Source: Aquisphaera giovannonii
Lineage (GTDB): Bacteria; Planctomycetota; Planctomycetia; Isosphaerales; Isosphaeraceae
Length of the DNA: 64,000 nt
Reading direction: 5' to 3'
Assembly: GCF_008087625.1 (NCBI RefSeq)
Contig: NZ_CP042997.1
Span: 8,060,001-8,124,000, forward strand
Shown here: positions 9,200 through 17,815 of the stretch, piece by piece
Layout of the letters: every line of letters begins with the position of its first letter
Position numbering within the stretch: position 1 is the stretch's first letter
The notes under the pieces: model-generated
Told to the model about the DNA's origin: nothing
Databases searched by the model: none
Seen by the model: only the letters and a program-made list of their open reading frames with translations
Position numbers and translations under genes: made by a program

Positions 9200-10204
9200 A
9201 TGAGCGATTGGGCGATCCGCGTCGAGGCCTTGCGGAAGCAATACCCCGGCCGCGACGGGCCTGTCCTGGCGGTCGACGGCATCGACCTGGAGATCCGGAC
9301 CGGGGAGTGCTTCGGCCTCCTCGGCCCCAACGGCGCGGGCAAGACCACCACGGTGGAGATCCTGGAGGGCCTCAACCGGCCCACCTCGGGCGACGTGGAG
9401 GTCCTGGGCCGCCGCTGGGAGCACGACGCCGCGGCCATCCGCGAGCGGATCGGGGTGACGCTCCAGGAGACCCGATTCCCGGACAAGGAGACCGTCCGCG
9501 AGCTGCTCACCGTCTTCCGCAGCTTCTACCGATCGGGCCTGGACGTCAACGACGCGATCGCGCGGGTGTCGCTGGAGTCCAAGGCCAATGCCCTCATCGA
9601 GCAGCTCTCCGGGGGGCAGCAGCAGCGGCTGGCCGTGGCGATCGCGCTGGTCGGGGACCCCGAGCTCCTCTTCCTGGACGAGCCGACCACCGGCCTCGAC
9701 CCGCAGTCGCGCCGGCAGCTCTGGGACGTGATCCGCGACCTGAAGGTCCGGAATCGGACCGTGCTCCTGACGACCCACTACATGGACGAGGCCGAGCGGC
9801 TCTGCGACCGCGTCGCCATCATCGACCACGGCAAGATCATCGCGCTGGGCTCCCCCCGCGAGCTGATCGACCGCCTGGGCGCCGCGCACATGGTGGACTT
9901 CGCGCTCGCCGGCGACGGGGCGGCCGCGCCCGTGGATCCCTCGGCCTTCGCCGGGCTCGACTCCGTGCTCGAGGCCCGCAAGGACGACGAGGGGTTCGCG
10001 CTGACGGTCTCGGAGCCGCACCGCGCCATCCCGGCCCTGCTCGACGAGCTCGAGGCGATGGACCGGCCCTTAGCCAGGCTGACCACGCGCCAGGTCAGCC
10101 TGGAGGACGTGTTCGTCTCGCTGACCGGCCGGCACCTGAGGGACGACGACGAGGAGCCCCGCGGCCCCAGGCCCAGGCCCCGGCGGGGCCGCGCACGCCG
10201 CTGA
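9200..10204 (+). CDS. ABC transporter ATP-binding protein (ABC-2 / drug-export type)
   Basis: 334 residues from the ATG at 9200; an in-frame GTG at 9188 is possible but sits directly on the GGGGGGAG ribosome site. Walker A is GPNGAGKTTT, the signature is LSGGQQQR, Walker B is LLFLDEPTTGLDP, and the switch His is in LLTTHYMDEAE. The C-terminal 90 residues form the extra domain of DrrA/CcmA-like exporters and end in a basic tail. It powers the permease encoded 68 bases downstream. The substrate is unknown; such pairs export lipids, polysaccharide precursors or drugs. Confidence 0.92.
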   Translation: MSDWAIRVEALRKQYPGRDGPVLAVDGIDLEIRTGECFGLLGPNGAGKTTTVEILEGLNRPTSGDVEVLGRRWEHDAAAIRERIGVTLQETRFPDKETVRELLTVFRSFYRSGLDVNDAIARVSLESKANALIEQLSGGQQQRLAVAIALVGDPELLFLDEPTTGLDPQSRRQLWDVIRDLKVRNRTVLLTTHYMDEAERLCDRVAIIDHGKIIALGSPRELIDRLGAAHMVDFALAGDGAAAPVDPSAFAGLDSVLEARKDDEGFALTVSEPHRAIPALLDELEAMDRPLARLTTRQVSLEDVFVSLTGRHLRDDDEEPRGPRPRPRRGRARR

Positions 10205-10272
10205 CCCGGGGCGAGGCGGCCCGCCGCCCGCACGCCCCGCGGCGGCGGACCGACAGGAGAACAGGCTGATCC

Positions 10273-11376
10273 ATGCTCAGAAATTCACCCTTTTTCCAGC
10301 TCTATCTCGCCCGGCTCCGCGAGTTCTGGCGGCAGCCGGCGCGGATCTTCTGGGTCTACGGGTTCCCGCTCCTGCTGGCGACGGTGCTCGGCTACGCCTT
10401 CCAGAGCCGGCCGCCGGCCCCGATCCTGGTTGACCTCGTGGACGGCCCGGACGCGGCGAGGATCGCGGACGCGATCCGGGCCCGCGACGACGGCCTGGCC
10501 CCGACGTCCGGCTCGCCGGCCGAGCCCGCCAGCCCGGTGCTGGCCCCCGTCCGCGTGGTCCTCCGGCCGCGGGCGGCCGCGGACGACCGCATGGACAAGG
10601 GGAAGTCGGTCCTGGAGGTGATCCCCGAGGGCCCCTCCTCGTGGACCTTCCGCTACGACCCGACCCGGCCGGAGTCGGTCTCGGCCCGGCAGGTGGTGGA
10701 CGACATCCTGGAGCGGGCGGCCGGGCGGAAGGACGTCGGCCGGGCCCGGGACATCCCCGTCACGGAGCCGGGCGCGCGCTACATCGACCGCCTGATCCCC
10801 GGCCTGATCGGCCTCAACGCGATGGGCGGCGGGCTCTGGGGGATCGGCTTCTTCCTCGTCAACCTGCGGATCGGCAAGCTGCTGAAGTGCTACCTCGCGA
10901 CGCCCATGCCGCGGCACGACTTCCTGGGCGCCCTGCTCGCCTCACGGCTGACCTTCCTGGTGCCCGACGTGTCCGCGCTCCTGCTGCTGGGGGTGCTCGC
11001 CTTCCGGATGCCGGTCCGGGGCAACCTGCTGGTGTTCTTCCTGGTGGACGTCGCCGGGGCGCTCGCCTTCGCCGGCATCGGCCTGCTCGTGGCCAGCCGG
11101 GCGACCACCACGGAGACCGTCAGCGGCCTGATGAACCTCGTCATGCTGCCGATGTACCTGCTCTCCGGCGTCTTCTTCTCGACCGAGAACTTCGGCGAGG
11201 CCGCCCAGCCGTTCCTCCAGGCCCTCCCGCTGACCCAGCTCGTGACCGCCCTCCGGCTGGTCCTCCTCGACGGCGCGGGGCTCCTGGACCTCGGCGTGCT
11301 CAAGGCGCTGGCCATCCTCGGGGCCTGGGCCGCCGGGACCTTCTACGTCGCCTTGCGCATCTTCCGATGGAACTGA
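10273..11376 (+). CDS. ABC-2 type transporter permease
   Basis: 367 residues. TM1 is at about 19-38 (IFWVYGFPLLLATVLGYAF). An extracytoplasmic domain follows (about 45-175, VDLVDGPDAARIADAIRARD). Five further helices fill about 180-365, including the ABC-2 segment LIPGLIGLNAMGGGLWGIGF and the typical YLLSGVFFSTENF. It is the membrane partner of the ATPase upstream. AGGAGA precedes the ATG. The last 435 bases overlap, in antisense, the run-on frame of the convergent glycosyltransferase-like gene; the codon use and hydrophobic pattern show that this strand is the real coding strand there. Confidence 0.9.
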   Translation: MLRNSPFFQLYLARLREFWRQPARIFWVYGFPLLLATVLGYAFQSRPPAPILVDLVDGPDAARIADAIRARDDGLAPTSGSPAEPASPVLAPVRVVLRPRAAADDRMDKGKSVLEVIPEGPSSWTFRYDPTRPESVSARQVVDDILERAAGRKDVGRARDIPVTEPGARYIDRLIPGLIGLNAMGGGLWGIGFFLVNLRIGKLLKCYLATPMPRHDFLGALLASRLTFLVPDVSALLLLGVLAFRMPVRGNLLVFFLVDVAGALAFAGIGLLVASRATTTETVSGLMNLVMLPMYLLSGVFFSTENFGEAAQPFLQALPLTQLVTALRLVLLDGAGLLDLGVLKALAILGAWAAGTFYVALRIFRWN

Positions 11377-12078
11377 GGCCGGCACGCCCGCGGGCTTCAG
11401 GAAGGTCGGATGCCGGAAGACCCGGATCAGGTCGGAGAGCCAGCCCCTCGCGGGGAGGCCGCCGCGGACCGGCGGCACGTCCACCTTGTCGTCGATCACG
11501 TGGCCCAGGAACGTCGCCTTGGCCAGGATCTCCGTGTCCAGGAACGACGAGCGGGACTGGAGCGGGATCGCGGCGAGCTTCCCCGTCCGATGTATCCGCA
11601 GGGGCGTGTTGATATCCTGGGCCGGGACCGCGAAGACCAGCCGACGCGGGAGCGATTTGACGAACCGCCACGCCTCCGCGCCGGGCCCGCAGAGGCGGCG
11701 GCCCAGCGCGTGGTCGCAGGCGTCGATGGCCTTCAGCAGGGGCGAGACCTGGGCGCGGGACCAAGGCCCGACCGCGGTGGTGACGATGACGAGGGGCTGG
11801 CTCACCTCCTCGACCGCACGCATGAGGAGCTCGCCGAGGCGAACGCCGGGCGTCGCCGACGGTCGCAGGATCCTCCGCGAGGCCCGGCGCCCTTCCGCCT
11901 CCAGGGCGGCCACGATCGACGCGGCCACGGCCTCCGCATCGGCCACCGGCAGCTCCGTGATGAGGAGGACTTCCACGCCCGCGCCCGTCATCGGCTCGCG
12001 GTGCATGTGGGCGGCGAAGGGGTCGATGTCCGGCTCGCCATCCGGGGGGTCCGCACGGCCTTCCGTCGGGCTGCTCAT
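10942..12078 (-). CDS. Glycosyltransferase-like protein with run-on C-terminus
   Basis: The first ~234 residues (12078 to about 11377) look real: VEVLLITELPVADAE..., PLVIVTTAVGPWSRAQVSPLL, DACDHALGRR, and a segment resembling the end of family-2 glycosyltransferases (LRIHRTGKLAAIPLQS.SSFLDTEILAKATFLGHVIDDKVDVP). The start ATG abuts the stop of the aminotransferase gene (TGAATG), so the two are probably co-translated. The frame has no stop at the expected end (FRHPTFLKP) and continues 435 bases antisense to the ABC permease with shadow-like Gly/Glu/Gln composition. The true 3' end is therefore uncertain. A GDP- or polyprenyl-sugar transferase role is only inferred. Confidence 0.6.
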   Translation of the reverse strand: MSSPTEGRADPPDGEPDIDPFAAHMHREPMTGAGVEVLLITELPVADAEAVAASIVAALEAEGRRASRRILRPSATPGVRLGELLMRAVEEVSQPLVIVTTAVGPWSRAQVSPLLKAIDACDHALGRRLCGPGAEAWRFVKSLPRRLVFAVPAQDINTPLRIHRTGKLAAIPLQSRSSFLDTEILAKATFLGHVIDDKVDVPPVRGGLPARGWLSDLIRVFRHPTFLKPAGVPASVPSEDAQGDVEGPGGPGPEDGQRLEHAEVQEPRAVEEDQPEGGHELGQREGLEERLGGLAEVLGREEDAGEQVHRQHDEVHQAADGLRGGRPAGHEQADAGEGERPGDVHQEEHQQVAPDRHPEGEHPQQQERGHVGHQEGQP

Positions 12079-12969
12079 TCAGGCCACCGGCCGCGCCGGC
12101 ACCTCCGGCTCGCGTGCCAGCCACGCCCGCACGGCGGCCTCGTAGGCGCCGTGGAGCCGCCCCGCGATCGGGCCCGGCGATCCCGAGCCGATCGCCGCGT
12201 CGTCGATCCGGACCACCGGGACCACCTCGCTCGTCGTCGCGACCAGGAGGACCTCGTCGGCCGCCTTCAGCTGCCCGAGCGTGACCTGGGCGGCGTGGAA
12301 GGGGATGCCCAGAGACTCGGTGAGGCGGAGGACCAGCTGTCGGGTCATGCCCGGGAGGATCTCGTTGCCTTCCGGGGTGCCCTCGAGGCGCCCGTCGCGG
12401 ACCCAGAGGATCGAGCTGTGCGTGGCCTCCGTCACCAGCCCCTCGTGATCGAAGAGGACGGCCTCGAAGGCCCCGGCGCGGCGGGCCTCCTCGATGGCGA
12501 GGACGTTGGCGAGGAGGTTCGTGCTCTTGATGTCGCACCGCTTCCAGCGGAGGTCCGGCAGGCTCAGCAGGCGGACGCCGGCCTCGCGGGCCCGCTGGGT
12601 GGGCCCGTCGTCGTAGGGCCGGACCACGATGACCTCCGTCGGCGGCACCGGCGGGTCCGGGAAGGGGTGCGAGCGCGGGGCCACGCCGCGGGTGATCTGG
12701 ACGTAGAGCGTCCCCTCCCGGATCCCGCTCCGCTCGATCGTCGCCCGGACGCGCCCCATGAGGCGGCCCAGGTCGTGCTCCTCGAACTTCAGCTCGCGCA
12801 GGCTGCGCCCGAGCCGGGCCAGGTGCTCGGCCTCCAGGAAGCACCGGCCGCGGTACATCCGGAAGACCTCGTACACGGCGTCCCCGAAGAGGAAGCCGCG
12901 GTCCCAGACCGGCACCCTGGCCTCCTCGATGGGCACGATCTCGCCGTTCACGCACGCCAGGACCTGCAT
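12079..12969 (-). CDS. dat: D-amino-acid transaminase-like PLP enzyme (fold type IV)
   Basis: 296 residues from the ATG at 12969 (GAGGG site upstream); this start gives the canonical N-terminus VNGEIVPIEEARVPVWDRGF. The PLP lysine is Lys148 in KRCDIKSTNLLANV, the signature of D-alanine aminotransferases rather than of branched-chain or aminodeoxychorismate enzymes. FGDAVYEVFRMYRG and TEATHSSILWV are further class-IV motifs. It would interconvert D-amino acids and 2-oxo acids, feeding D-Ala/D-Glu for the wall or catabolism. It directly precedes the glycosyltransferase-like gene with no gap. A promoter at 13053-13082 fits. Confidence 0.85.
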   Translation of the reverse strand: MQVLACVNGEIVPIEEARVPVWDRGFLFGDAVYEVFRMYRGRCFLEAEHLARLGRSLRELKFEEHDLGRLMGRVRATIERSGIREGTLYVQITRGVAPRSHPFPDPPVPPTEVIVVRPYDDGPTQRAREAGVRLLSLPDLRWKRCDIKSTNLLANVLAIEEARRAGAFEAVLFDHEGLVTEATHSSILWVRDGRLEGTPEGNEILPGMTRQLVLRLTESLGIPFHAAQVTLGQLKAADEVLLVATTSEVVPVVRIDDAAIGSGSPGPIAGRLHGAYEAAVRAWLAREPEVPARPVA

Positions 12970-13052
12970 CGCCTCTCGTCCCTCGCCGGAGTCGGATCCG
13001 GGCCGCCCGGGGCGGCCTCGCCGCGGTCGCCGCGCCCGGCCGCCGACAGGCC

Positions 13053-13082
13053 AGGATACTGCCCCGCGGCATCGAGGGGCAA
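13053..13082 (-). promoter_or_regulatory. Promoter of the aminotransferase gene
   Basis: On the minus strand TTGCCC (13082-13077), an 18-base spacer and TATCCT (13058-13053). It lies about 85 bases upstream of the aminotransferase ATG at 12969. Confidence 0.5.
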
Positions 13083-13203
13083 TGCGGAGGCCCTCCTCGT
13101 CCCCGATTCGGGGGGCGGGAGGGCCTGCGTGGACCGCCGGGGATGGATCCAAGGGCGTCGGTGCACGCCCGGCCGCGGCGCGTGCGGCGGGCGCGACCCC
13201 GGG

Positions 13204-15165
13204 TCAACGGTCGCCGTGCTCGGCGCCGAGGGCGACGCCGCCGGAGGACTTCTGCGAGGCGAGCTTGTCGAGCTGGCGCTCCACCTCGGAGGCGGTCCGC
13301 AGGCTGCGGTTGACCACCTTGCCCTGGGCGTCGATCAGGAACATCGTCGGCAGCGAGATGATGCCGTACTCGGTCGCGAGCCGGCTGTCGATGCCGCCCG
13401 GCTCGAAGACCTGGGGCCAGGTCATCTGCTGCTCCTTGAGGAACGCCTCGAGGTCGGCCTTCTCGTTGTCCAGGCTGACCCCGACGATGGCCAGGCCCTT
13501 GGCCTGCGGCTTCTCCAGGAGCTTCACGAGGTCCGGGAGCTCGCGGCGGACCGACTGGCCGCCCCAGGACGCCCAGAAGACCACGAGCACCGGCTTGCCC
13601 TGGTACTGCGCCGTGTCCAGCGTCTCGCCCTTGAGGGTCGTCCCCTTGATCGAGAGCGGCTTGCCGACCAGGTCGAGCCGCCTGAGCGCTCCGGCGGCCT
13701 TCTTCCCGGAGGGCGTGTCGGGGTAGCCCTCCACGAGCTTGGTGTAGTCCTGGCGCGCCTTGTCCTCCTCGGCGTTGAACTCGTTGGAGCTGCCGAGCTG
13801 GAGCAGGACCTCGGCCGCCTCCTCCGACTTGCCGAACTTCGTCAGGAAGGCCTCCAGGTCGGCCATCCACTTCTTCTGGTTGGCCATGAAGTTGGAGCCG
13901 GGCTCCTCGTTCCGCATCACGAAGTCGGCCCCGATGAGCCGGTAGGCCGCGTAGGGGGAGATCCGGGTCCCCCCCTCGACCATGCCCTCGAGCACCTGGC
14001 GGGCCTTGGGATAGGCGCCGGTCTGGTAGGCCGCGATGAGGCTGTCCACGATCTGCTTGTTGTAGTTGAGCTGGTCCTCGGGCTCCTTGGCGACCTTGAC
14101 GATGGCGCCCAGGAGCGGGATGCGGCCGTAGTGGAACCGGGCGACGTCCTTCTTCTCGCCCTGCTGGAGCGGCGCGTTGCCGCTGTCGTAGTCCGCCAGG
14201 GCCTTGAGGGCCTTCTCCATCGCCTCGTCGCGCTGCGGGCCGGGCCCGGCGGTGTCGAAGATGGCGGCGCGGATGCCGCCCGCCGAGGCGACGACCGGCT
14301 TGTCCGGATCCACGGCGCGGGGCAGCTCGACGAACTTCCAGGCGTCGCCGAGCTTTATCATCTCCGGCACCTGGAGGAACGAGACCTTCGCCCCGGGCGC
14401 GGCCGCGCCGGCGGCGGCGGGCGCGCCCGCGAAGACCACGGCGTTCTCGTAGAGGACGAGGTCCTCCCTGACGCCCGTCGCGGGGTCGGCCGGGATCACG
14501 TGGGGGTAGGTGCCGTCGAACCGATTCCAGACGGTCTTGGGGGTCCAGCCGGCGAGGCCCTGGAGCAGCGCCTCGACGGCGTCGGCCCGCCTGGCGGCGC
14601 CGGCGGTGACCTTGTCGACGACCTCCTTCGGCAGGCCGGCCTCGGCCAGCTCGGCCGGCGAGGCCATCAGCGACTCGAGCAGGGCCTGGTCGCGGGTGGC
14701 CAGCGCCTGGACGAGGACCTTGGAGGCCTCCTCCGCGGAGATCCGCTTCCAGCCGGCGATCTTGCCGCCCTTGATCGCGCCGACGCGGGTCCCGCCGGCA
14801 TTCAGCCAGCGGCACTCGTCGGGGGAGCGGTCGCCGTCCAGGTCATTCTCGCGATAGACCTCGAAGCCGTCCTGGTAGTAGCTCCACTGGTTCAGGCTCT
14901 TGCCGCCGTTGGTGATCACGAACCGGCGGAGCAGCTTGCCCTGGCCGTCGCGGAGGGCGTAGCCCACGGTCCGCTTCTGCCCGTCGGTGACCATCTCCAC
15001 CTTGCAGGCGTCGATCGCCGCCTGGTCCGCGGGGACGTCGTAATCGACGCCCGGCTGGGTGGGGCGGAACTTCAGCAGGTCCTTGGGCCCGTAAGCCGCG
15101 TGGCACCAGGGCGTCACGCCGACCAGCAACCCCAGGACGGCCACGGAACACCGCAGACTCCTCAT
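13204..15165 (-). CDS. Secreted TlpA-like thioredoxin-fold protein lacking CXXC
   Basis: 653 residues. The start at 15165 is set by AAGGAG 7 bases upstream and a signal peptide (MRSLRCSVAVLGLLVGVTPWCHAA). The central part (about 25-480) is a planctomycete-type helical region with no named domain. The C-terminal ~150 residues are a TlpA/AhpC-type thioredoxin fold: GKPVLVVFWASW, then IVGVSLDNEKADLEAFL, then GIISLPTMFLIDAQGKVV. Where TlpA has WCxxC, this protein reads W534-G-G-Q-S538 (13552-13566), so both redox cysteines are absent although the cis-Pro motif (SLPTMF) is kept. A binding or scaffold role at the envelope is inferred rather than disulfide exchange. Confidence 0.85.
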   Translation of the reverse strand: MRSLRCSVAVLGLLVGVTPWCHAAYGPKDLLKFRPTQPGVDYDVPADQAAIDACKVEMVTDGQKRTVGYALRDGQGKLLRRFVITNGGKSLNQWSYYQDGFEVYRENDLDGDRSPDECRWLNAGGTRVGAIKGGKIAGWKRISAEEASKVLVQALATRDQALLESLMASPAELAEAGLPKEVVDKVTAGAARRADAVEALLQGLAGWTPKTVWNRFDGTYPHVIPADPATGVREDLVLYENAVVFAGAPAAAGAAAPGAKVSFLQVPEMIKLGDAWKFVELPRAVDPDKPVVASAGGIRAAIFDTAGPGPQRDEAMEKALKALADYDSGNAPLQQGEKKDVARFHYGRIPLLGAIVKVAKEPEDQLNYNKQIVDSLIAAYQTGAYPKARQVLEGMVEGGTRISPYAAYRLIGADFVMRNEEPGSNFMANQKKWMADLEAFLTKFGKSEEAAEVLLQLGSSNEFNAEEDKARQDYTKLVEGYPDTPSGKKAAGALRRLDLVGKPLSIKGTTLKGETLDTAQYQGKPVLVVFWASWGGQSVRRELPDLVKLLEKPQAKGLAIVGVSLDNEKADLEAFLKEQQMTWPQVFEPGGIDSRLATEYGIISLPTMFLIDAQGKVVNRSLRTASEVERQLDKLASQKSSGGVALGAEHGDR

Positions 15166-15495
15166 GAGCCTCTCCTTAATGGCCGGCAACCGCGGGGCCC
15201 GGGGGACATTCCCTCGAGGGAGCCATCCGTCCCCGCCCCGGCCCGCGTGCCCGGCAGAACGAGCGCAATCGGCACCGACGATGCCATCTTCATCGGCAAT
15301 CCGGCCGCTCCGCTGGAGTCGGCGGGGCCGGACTTTCGCATTGTCCGGGCCAAGTTGACCCCGAATCGCCCGGCGCGTCCAGGCGAGTTCCGGCCTTGCG
15401 GACGGGGGTAAGATGGATGTCTTGGCGCGTCGAAGCGAGGTGGGCGAGGCGGGCAAGTCGCCCGCGCCTCGGTCGGGGCGCGGGCGATGGCGGGA
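15166..15495. other. 330-bp intergenic region between two minus-strand genes
   Basis: No gene supported. It holds the 5' region of the TlpA-like gene and, at its right end, the terminator-like hairpin at 15459-15486. A GACAAT-like -10 for the TlpA-like gene can be found on the minus strand, but its -35 is poor. Confidence 0.4.
15459..15486 (-). terminator. Hairpin after the PspA/TPM/AAA cluster
   Basis: A perfect 10-bp stem, CGCCCGCGCC (15459-15468) with GGCGCGGGCG (15477-15486), and an 8-base loop. It starts 10 bases beyond the stop of the 100-residue protein, the last gene of the cluster. No T-run follows, so it may be a Rho-type or 3'-stabilising structure. Confidence 0.5.
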
Positions 15496-15798
15496 TCAGC
15501 CGCGGAAGGTGGTCTTGGGCCGGGCCGCGGCGATCTCGTGCAGCGTGTGCATGATGTTGTACGCGGTGAGCTCGCAGAGCAGCCTGGTCACGTCGCCGTG
15601 GAGCTTCTCGCTCAGCTCGGGCTCGACCTTCCTCATCAGCTCGACGAGCCGCTCCTCCTGGGCCTTCAGCTCGTGGGCCTCGATCTTGCCGTCGGCCATG
15701 GCGTCCATGAACCCGGTGAGGCGCGAGGCGTAGTCGTTGATCAGCGGGGCGTCGGTCCCCTCGTCGAACCAGTTCTGCTTCCCGTGATTCTTGCTCAT
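15496..15798 (-). CDS. Unknown 100-residue protein, last gene of the PspA/TPM/AAA cluster
   Basis: A soluble, charged, all-helical 100-residue protein starting MSKNHGKQNWFDEGTDAPLI. It reads as two or three helices (ASRLTGFMDAMADGKI; HELKAQEERLVELMRKVEP; LLCELTAYNIMHTLHEIA). No signal peptide, membrane segment or catalytic motif. GAAGGGCGG precedes the ATG. It lies 58 bases after the AAA ATPase gene on the same strand, so it is probably co-transcribed with it. I do not recognise the family; an adaptor or regulator of the ATPase is a guess from position only. Confidence 0.75.
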   Translation of the reverse strand: MSKNHGKQNWFDEGTDAPLINDYASRLTGFMDAMADGKIEAHELKAQEERLVELMRKVEPELSEKLHGDVTRLLCELTAYNIMHTLHEIAAARPKTTFRG

Positions 15799-15856
15799 CG
15801 TTCCGCCCTTCGATGGGAGTGAATGTCCGGGTCGCCCCGGGTGGATTCCTCGGATG

Positions 15857-17692
15857 TCAATCCTCGATCAGACGCTTGATCTCGGCGACCCGCTCCTGGA
15901 GCCTCGCCCGCTCGTCGGGCCTCTTGAGGCGCTCGCGCCAGTCCCCCGGCAGGTAGGACATCGAGGTGCATTCCAGGACCGCCGCCAGCTCCTGCTTCTC
16001 CTTCTCCAGCCCCTGCGCGGAGGGGACGAACTCCTCGACGGCCGCCTTCAGGTCCTCGCCGGTGATCTCCTCGCGGTTGGCGATCAGGGCCCCGCGCTTG
16101 GCGATGAGGACGATGCTCTCGATGTCCGCGCCGCTGAGGCCCCGGGACGCGAGGCCCCCGGGCAGGAGGTCCGGATTGATGGGGGCCCGGTTCTTCCTCC
16201 CCATCACCTTGAACATGTAGCGGACCTCCTCCTCGTCCCGGGGGTTGAACAGGGGGAGGTGGACCTCCGCGCGGCCCTGCCGCTTGAGGTCGATCGGGAG
16301 CAGGTCGGGGCGGCTGGTGAGGAGCATCCAGATCAGCTTGCCGCGATAGCGGGTGTCCCCCATCTGGCTCGCGATCATCGAGAAGACGCGGCCGGAGGTG
16401 CCGGAGTCGCCGCCCGACTCCCGGTTCCCGAGCGCCGCGTCGGCCTCGTCGATGACGACGACCACGGGCCCCATGGCGCGGAGGACGCCCAGGAGCTGCT
16501 CGAGGTTGCCCTCGGTCTCGCCGACGTACTTAGAGCGGAAGTTCTTGAGCTTCACGCAGGGGACGCCCACGGAGCCGGCGAAGCACTCGGCCAGGTAGGT
16601 CTTGCCGGTGCCGACGGGGCCGCAGATCAGGTAGCCCATGGCCGTCGCGTCCAGCCGGCCCTTGGCCAGGAGCGACGCGTCGTCCACGAGCCTTTGCCGC
16701 ACGCCGTCGTTGCCGACGAAGTCGTCCAGGGTGTGGGGCGGCTCGACGAACTCCACCAGCCCGCGGGCCTGCCGCTCGATGAGCCCCTTCTTGAGGGCTT
16801 TCAGGCTGCCGGCGTCCAGCCTCGCGCCGGACTTCTCGGCCCGGGCGAGGAGCCGCTCCAGGCTCACGAGGCTCAGGCCGCTGGTCAGCTCGGCGAGCTG
16901 GTCGGGGGTGAAGTCGGTGAGGTTGCCGAGGCGGCCGTCGCGGTTGTCGAACCAGGTCGCGAAGCCCTTCCGGGCCGCCGCGTCCGGCATCGGGACCTCG
17001 ATCGTCGCGACCTGCGGGCTGCCCACGAGCCGCTCGTTGAGCTCGCTGAGGCGGTCGCAGAGCATGCAGATCGCGATGTTGCTCCGCTTGATGTAGGGGC
17101 TCTGCGCCCAGGAGAGGAACCGGACCAGCCGGGTCCCCTGCGAGCCGGCGAGCTGCGAGAGGTCCGTCGTCGGCATGAGGAACTGGGCGTGGTCGAAGAT
17201 CACGGCCACGTTCACCCGCCGCGCCGGGTCGTCCTCCAGGATGTTCTTCTGGAAGAGCTGGTCGAGCAGCGCGAGGATGGCGTCGGGGTCCTTGGGCCAG
17301 AGCTTCGGCTCGCCGATCCGCTCGGAGACCGGGCCGAACATCTTGCGGAGCCGCTCGCGGTCGGTCCCGGCGGCCATCCGGAGGCCGTAGCTGAGGTCGT
17401 GGATCAGGACGATGTCCCAGCTCCCGAAGAGCTGGGTCGCCAGGAAGTCGGGGACCGAGCCGTACGCCCCCGGCGTGCCGTCGTCCTGCTTGACGACGTC
17501 GTTGACGTTACCGTGGAGCACGAAGACGCACGTCGTGCCCGCGAAGTACTGCTGGGCGAACTCCCTGGCCCAGCCGGGGTACCACTTGGGCACCAGGTCG
17601 TCGTAGGCCGGTACCGCCGGCGGGCTGCCCGGCGGGGGCGTCGGGGTCGAGGCCGGGGCGGCCTGATCGGGCGGGGTAGTCCCCTTGACCAC
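15857..17692 (-). CDS. AAA+ ATPase (Ycf46/CDC48-like), PspA-cluster
   Basis: 611 residues from a GTG at 17692, with GGAG 8 bases upstream. A Pro-rich start is followed by an N-terminal half (about 30-290) that looks like a degenerate AAA module without Walker A ([45 protein letters not shown]). The C-terminal half is a full AAA domain: GPVGTGKT (358-365), VVVIDEAD with Asp415-Glu416, the pore-loop-like segment [13 protein letters not shown], and sensor/arginine-finger regions ([17 protein letters not shown]). This degenerate-plus-active layout recalls Ycf46-type ATPases. It probably forms a ring that remodels a protein or membrane complex. It sits between pspA (123 bases upstream) and the 100-residue protein. 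Confidence 0.88.
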   Translation of the reverse strand: MVKGTTPPDQAAPASTPTPPPGSPPAVPAYDDLVPKWYPGWAREFAQQYFAGTTCVFVLHGNVNDVVKQDDGTPGAYGSVPDFLATQLFGSWDIVLIHDLSYGLRMAAGTDRERLRKMFGPVSERIGEPKLWPKDPDAILALLDQLFQKNILEDDPARRVNVAVIFDHAQFLMPTTDLSQLAGSQGTRLVRFLSWAQSPYIKRSNIAICMLCDRLSELNERLVGSPQVATIEVPMPDAAARKGFATWFDNRDGRLGNLTDFTPDQLAELTSGLSLVSLERLLARAEKSGARLDAGSLKALKKGLIERQARGLVEFVEPPHTLDDFVGNDGVRQRLVDDASLLAKGRLDATAMGYLICGPVGTGKTYLAECFAGSVGVPCVKLKNFRSKYVGETEGNLEQLLGVLRAMGPVVVVIDEADAALGNRESGGDSGTSGRVFSMIASQMGDTRYRGKLIWMLLTSRPDLLPIDLKRQGRAEVHLPLFNPRDEEEVRYMFKVMGRKNRAPINPDLLPGGLASRGLSGADIESIVLIAKRGALIANREEITGEDLKAAVEEFVPSAQGLEKEKQELAAVLECTSMSYLPGDWRERLKRPDERARLQERVAEIKRLIED

Positions 17693-17815
17693 GGTTCGGA
17701 CTCCGGATGTTGGGGCCGGGGGCGGGAAGGCGTTGCGTCCGGGCGAGGGGCCGCGGGCAGGGTCGGCGCGGCCGCCCCGCGCCGGGCCTCCCCGGCGCCG
17801 GGCGCCGCCCCGCGG

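Noticed and set aside
11410-15411. A 1333-codon open frame on the plus strand
   Set aside because: Antisense to the aminotransferase and TlpA-like genes; no domain, shadow composition.
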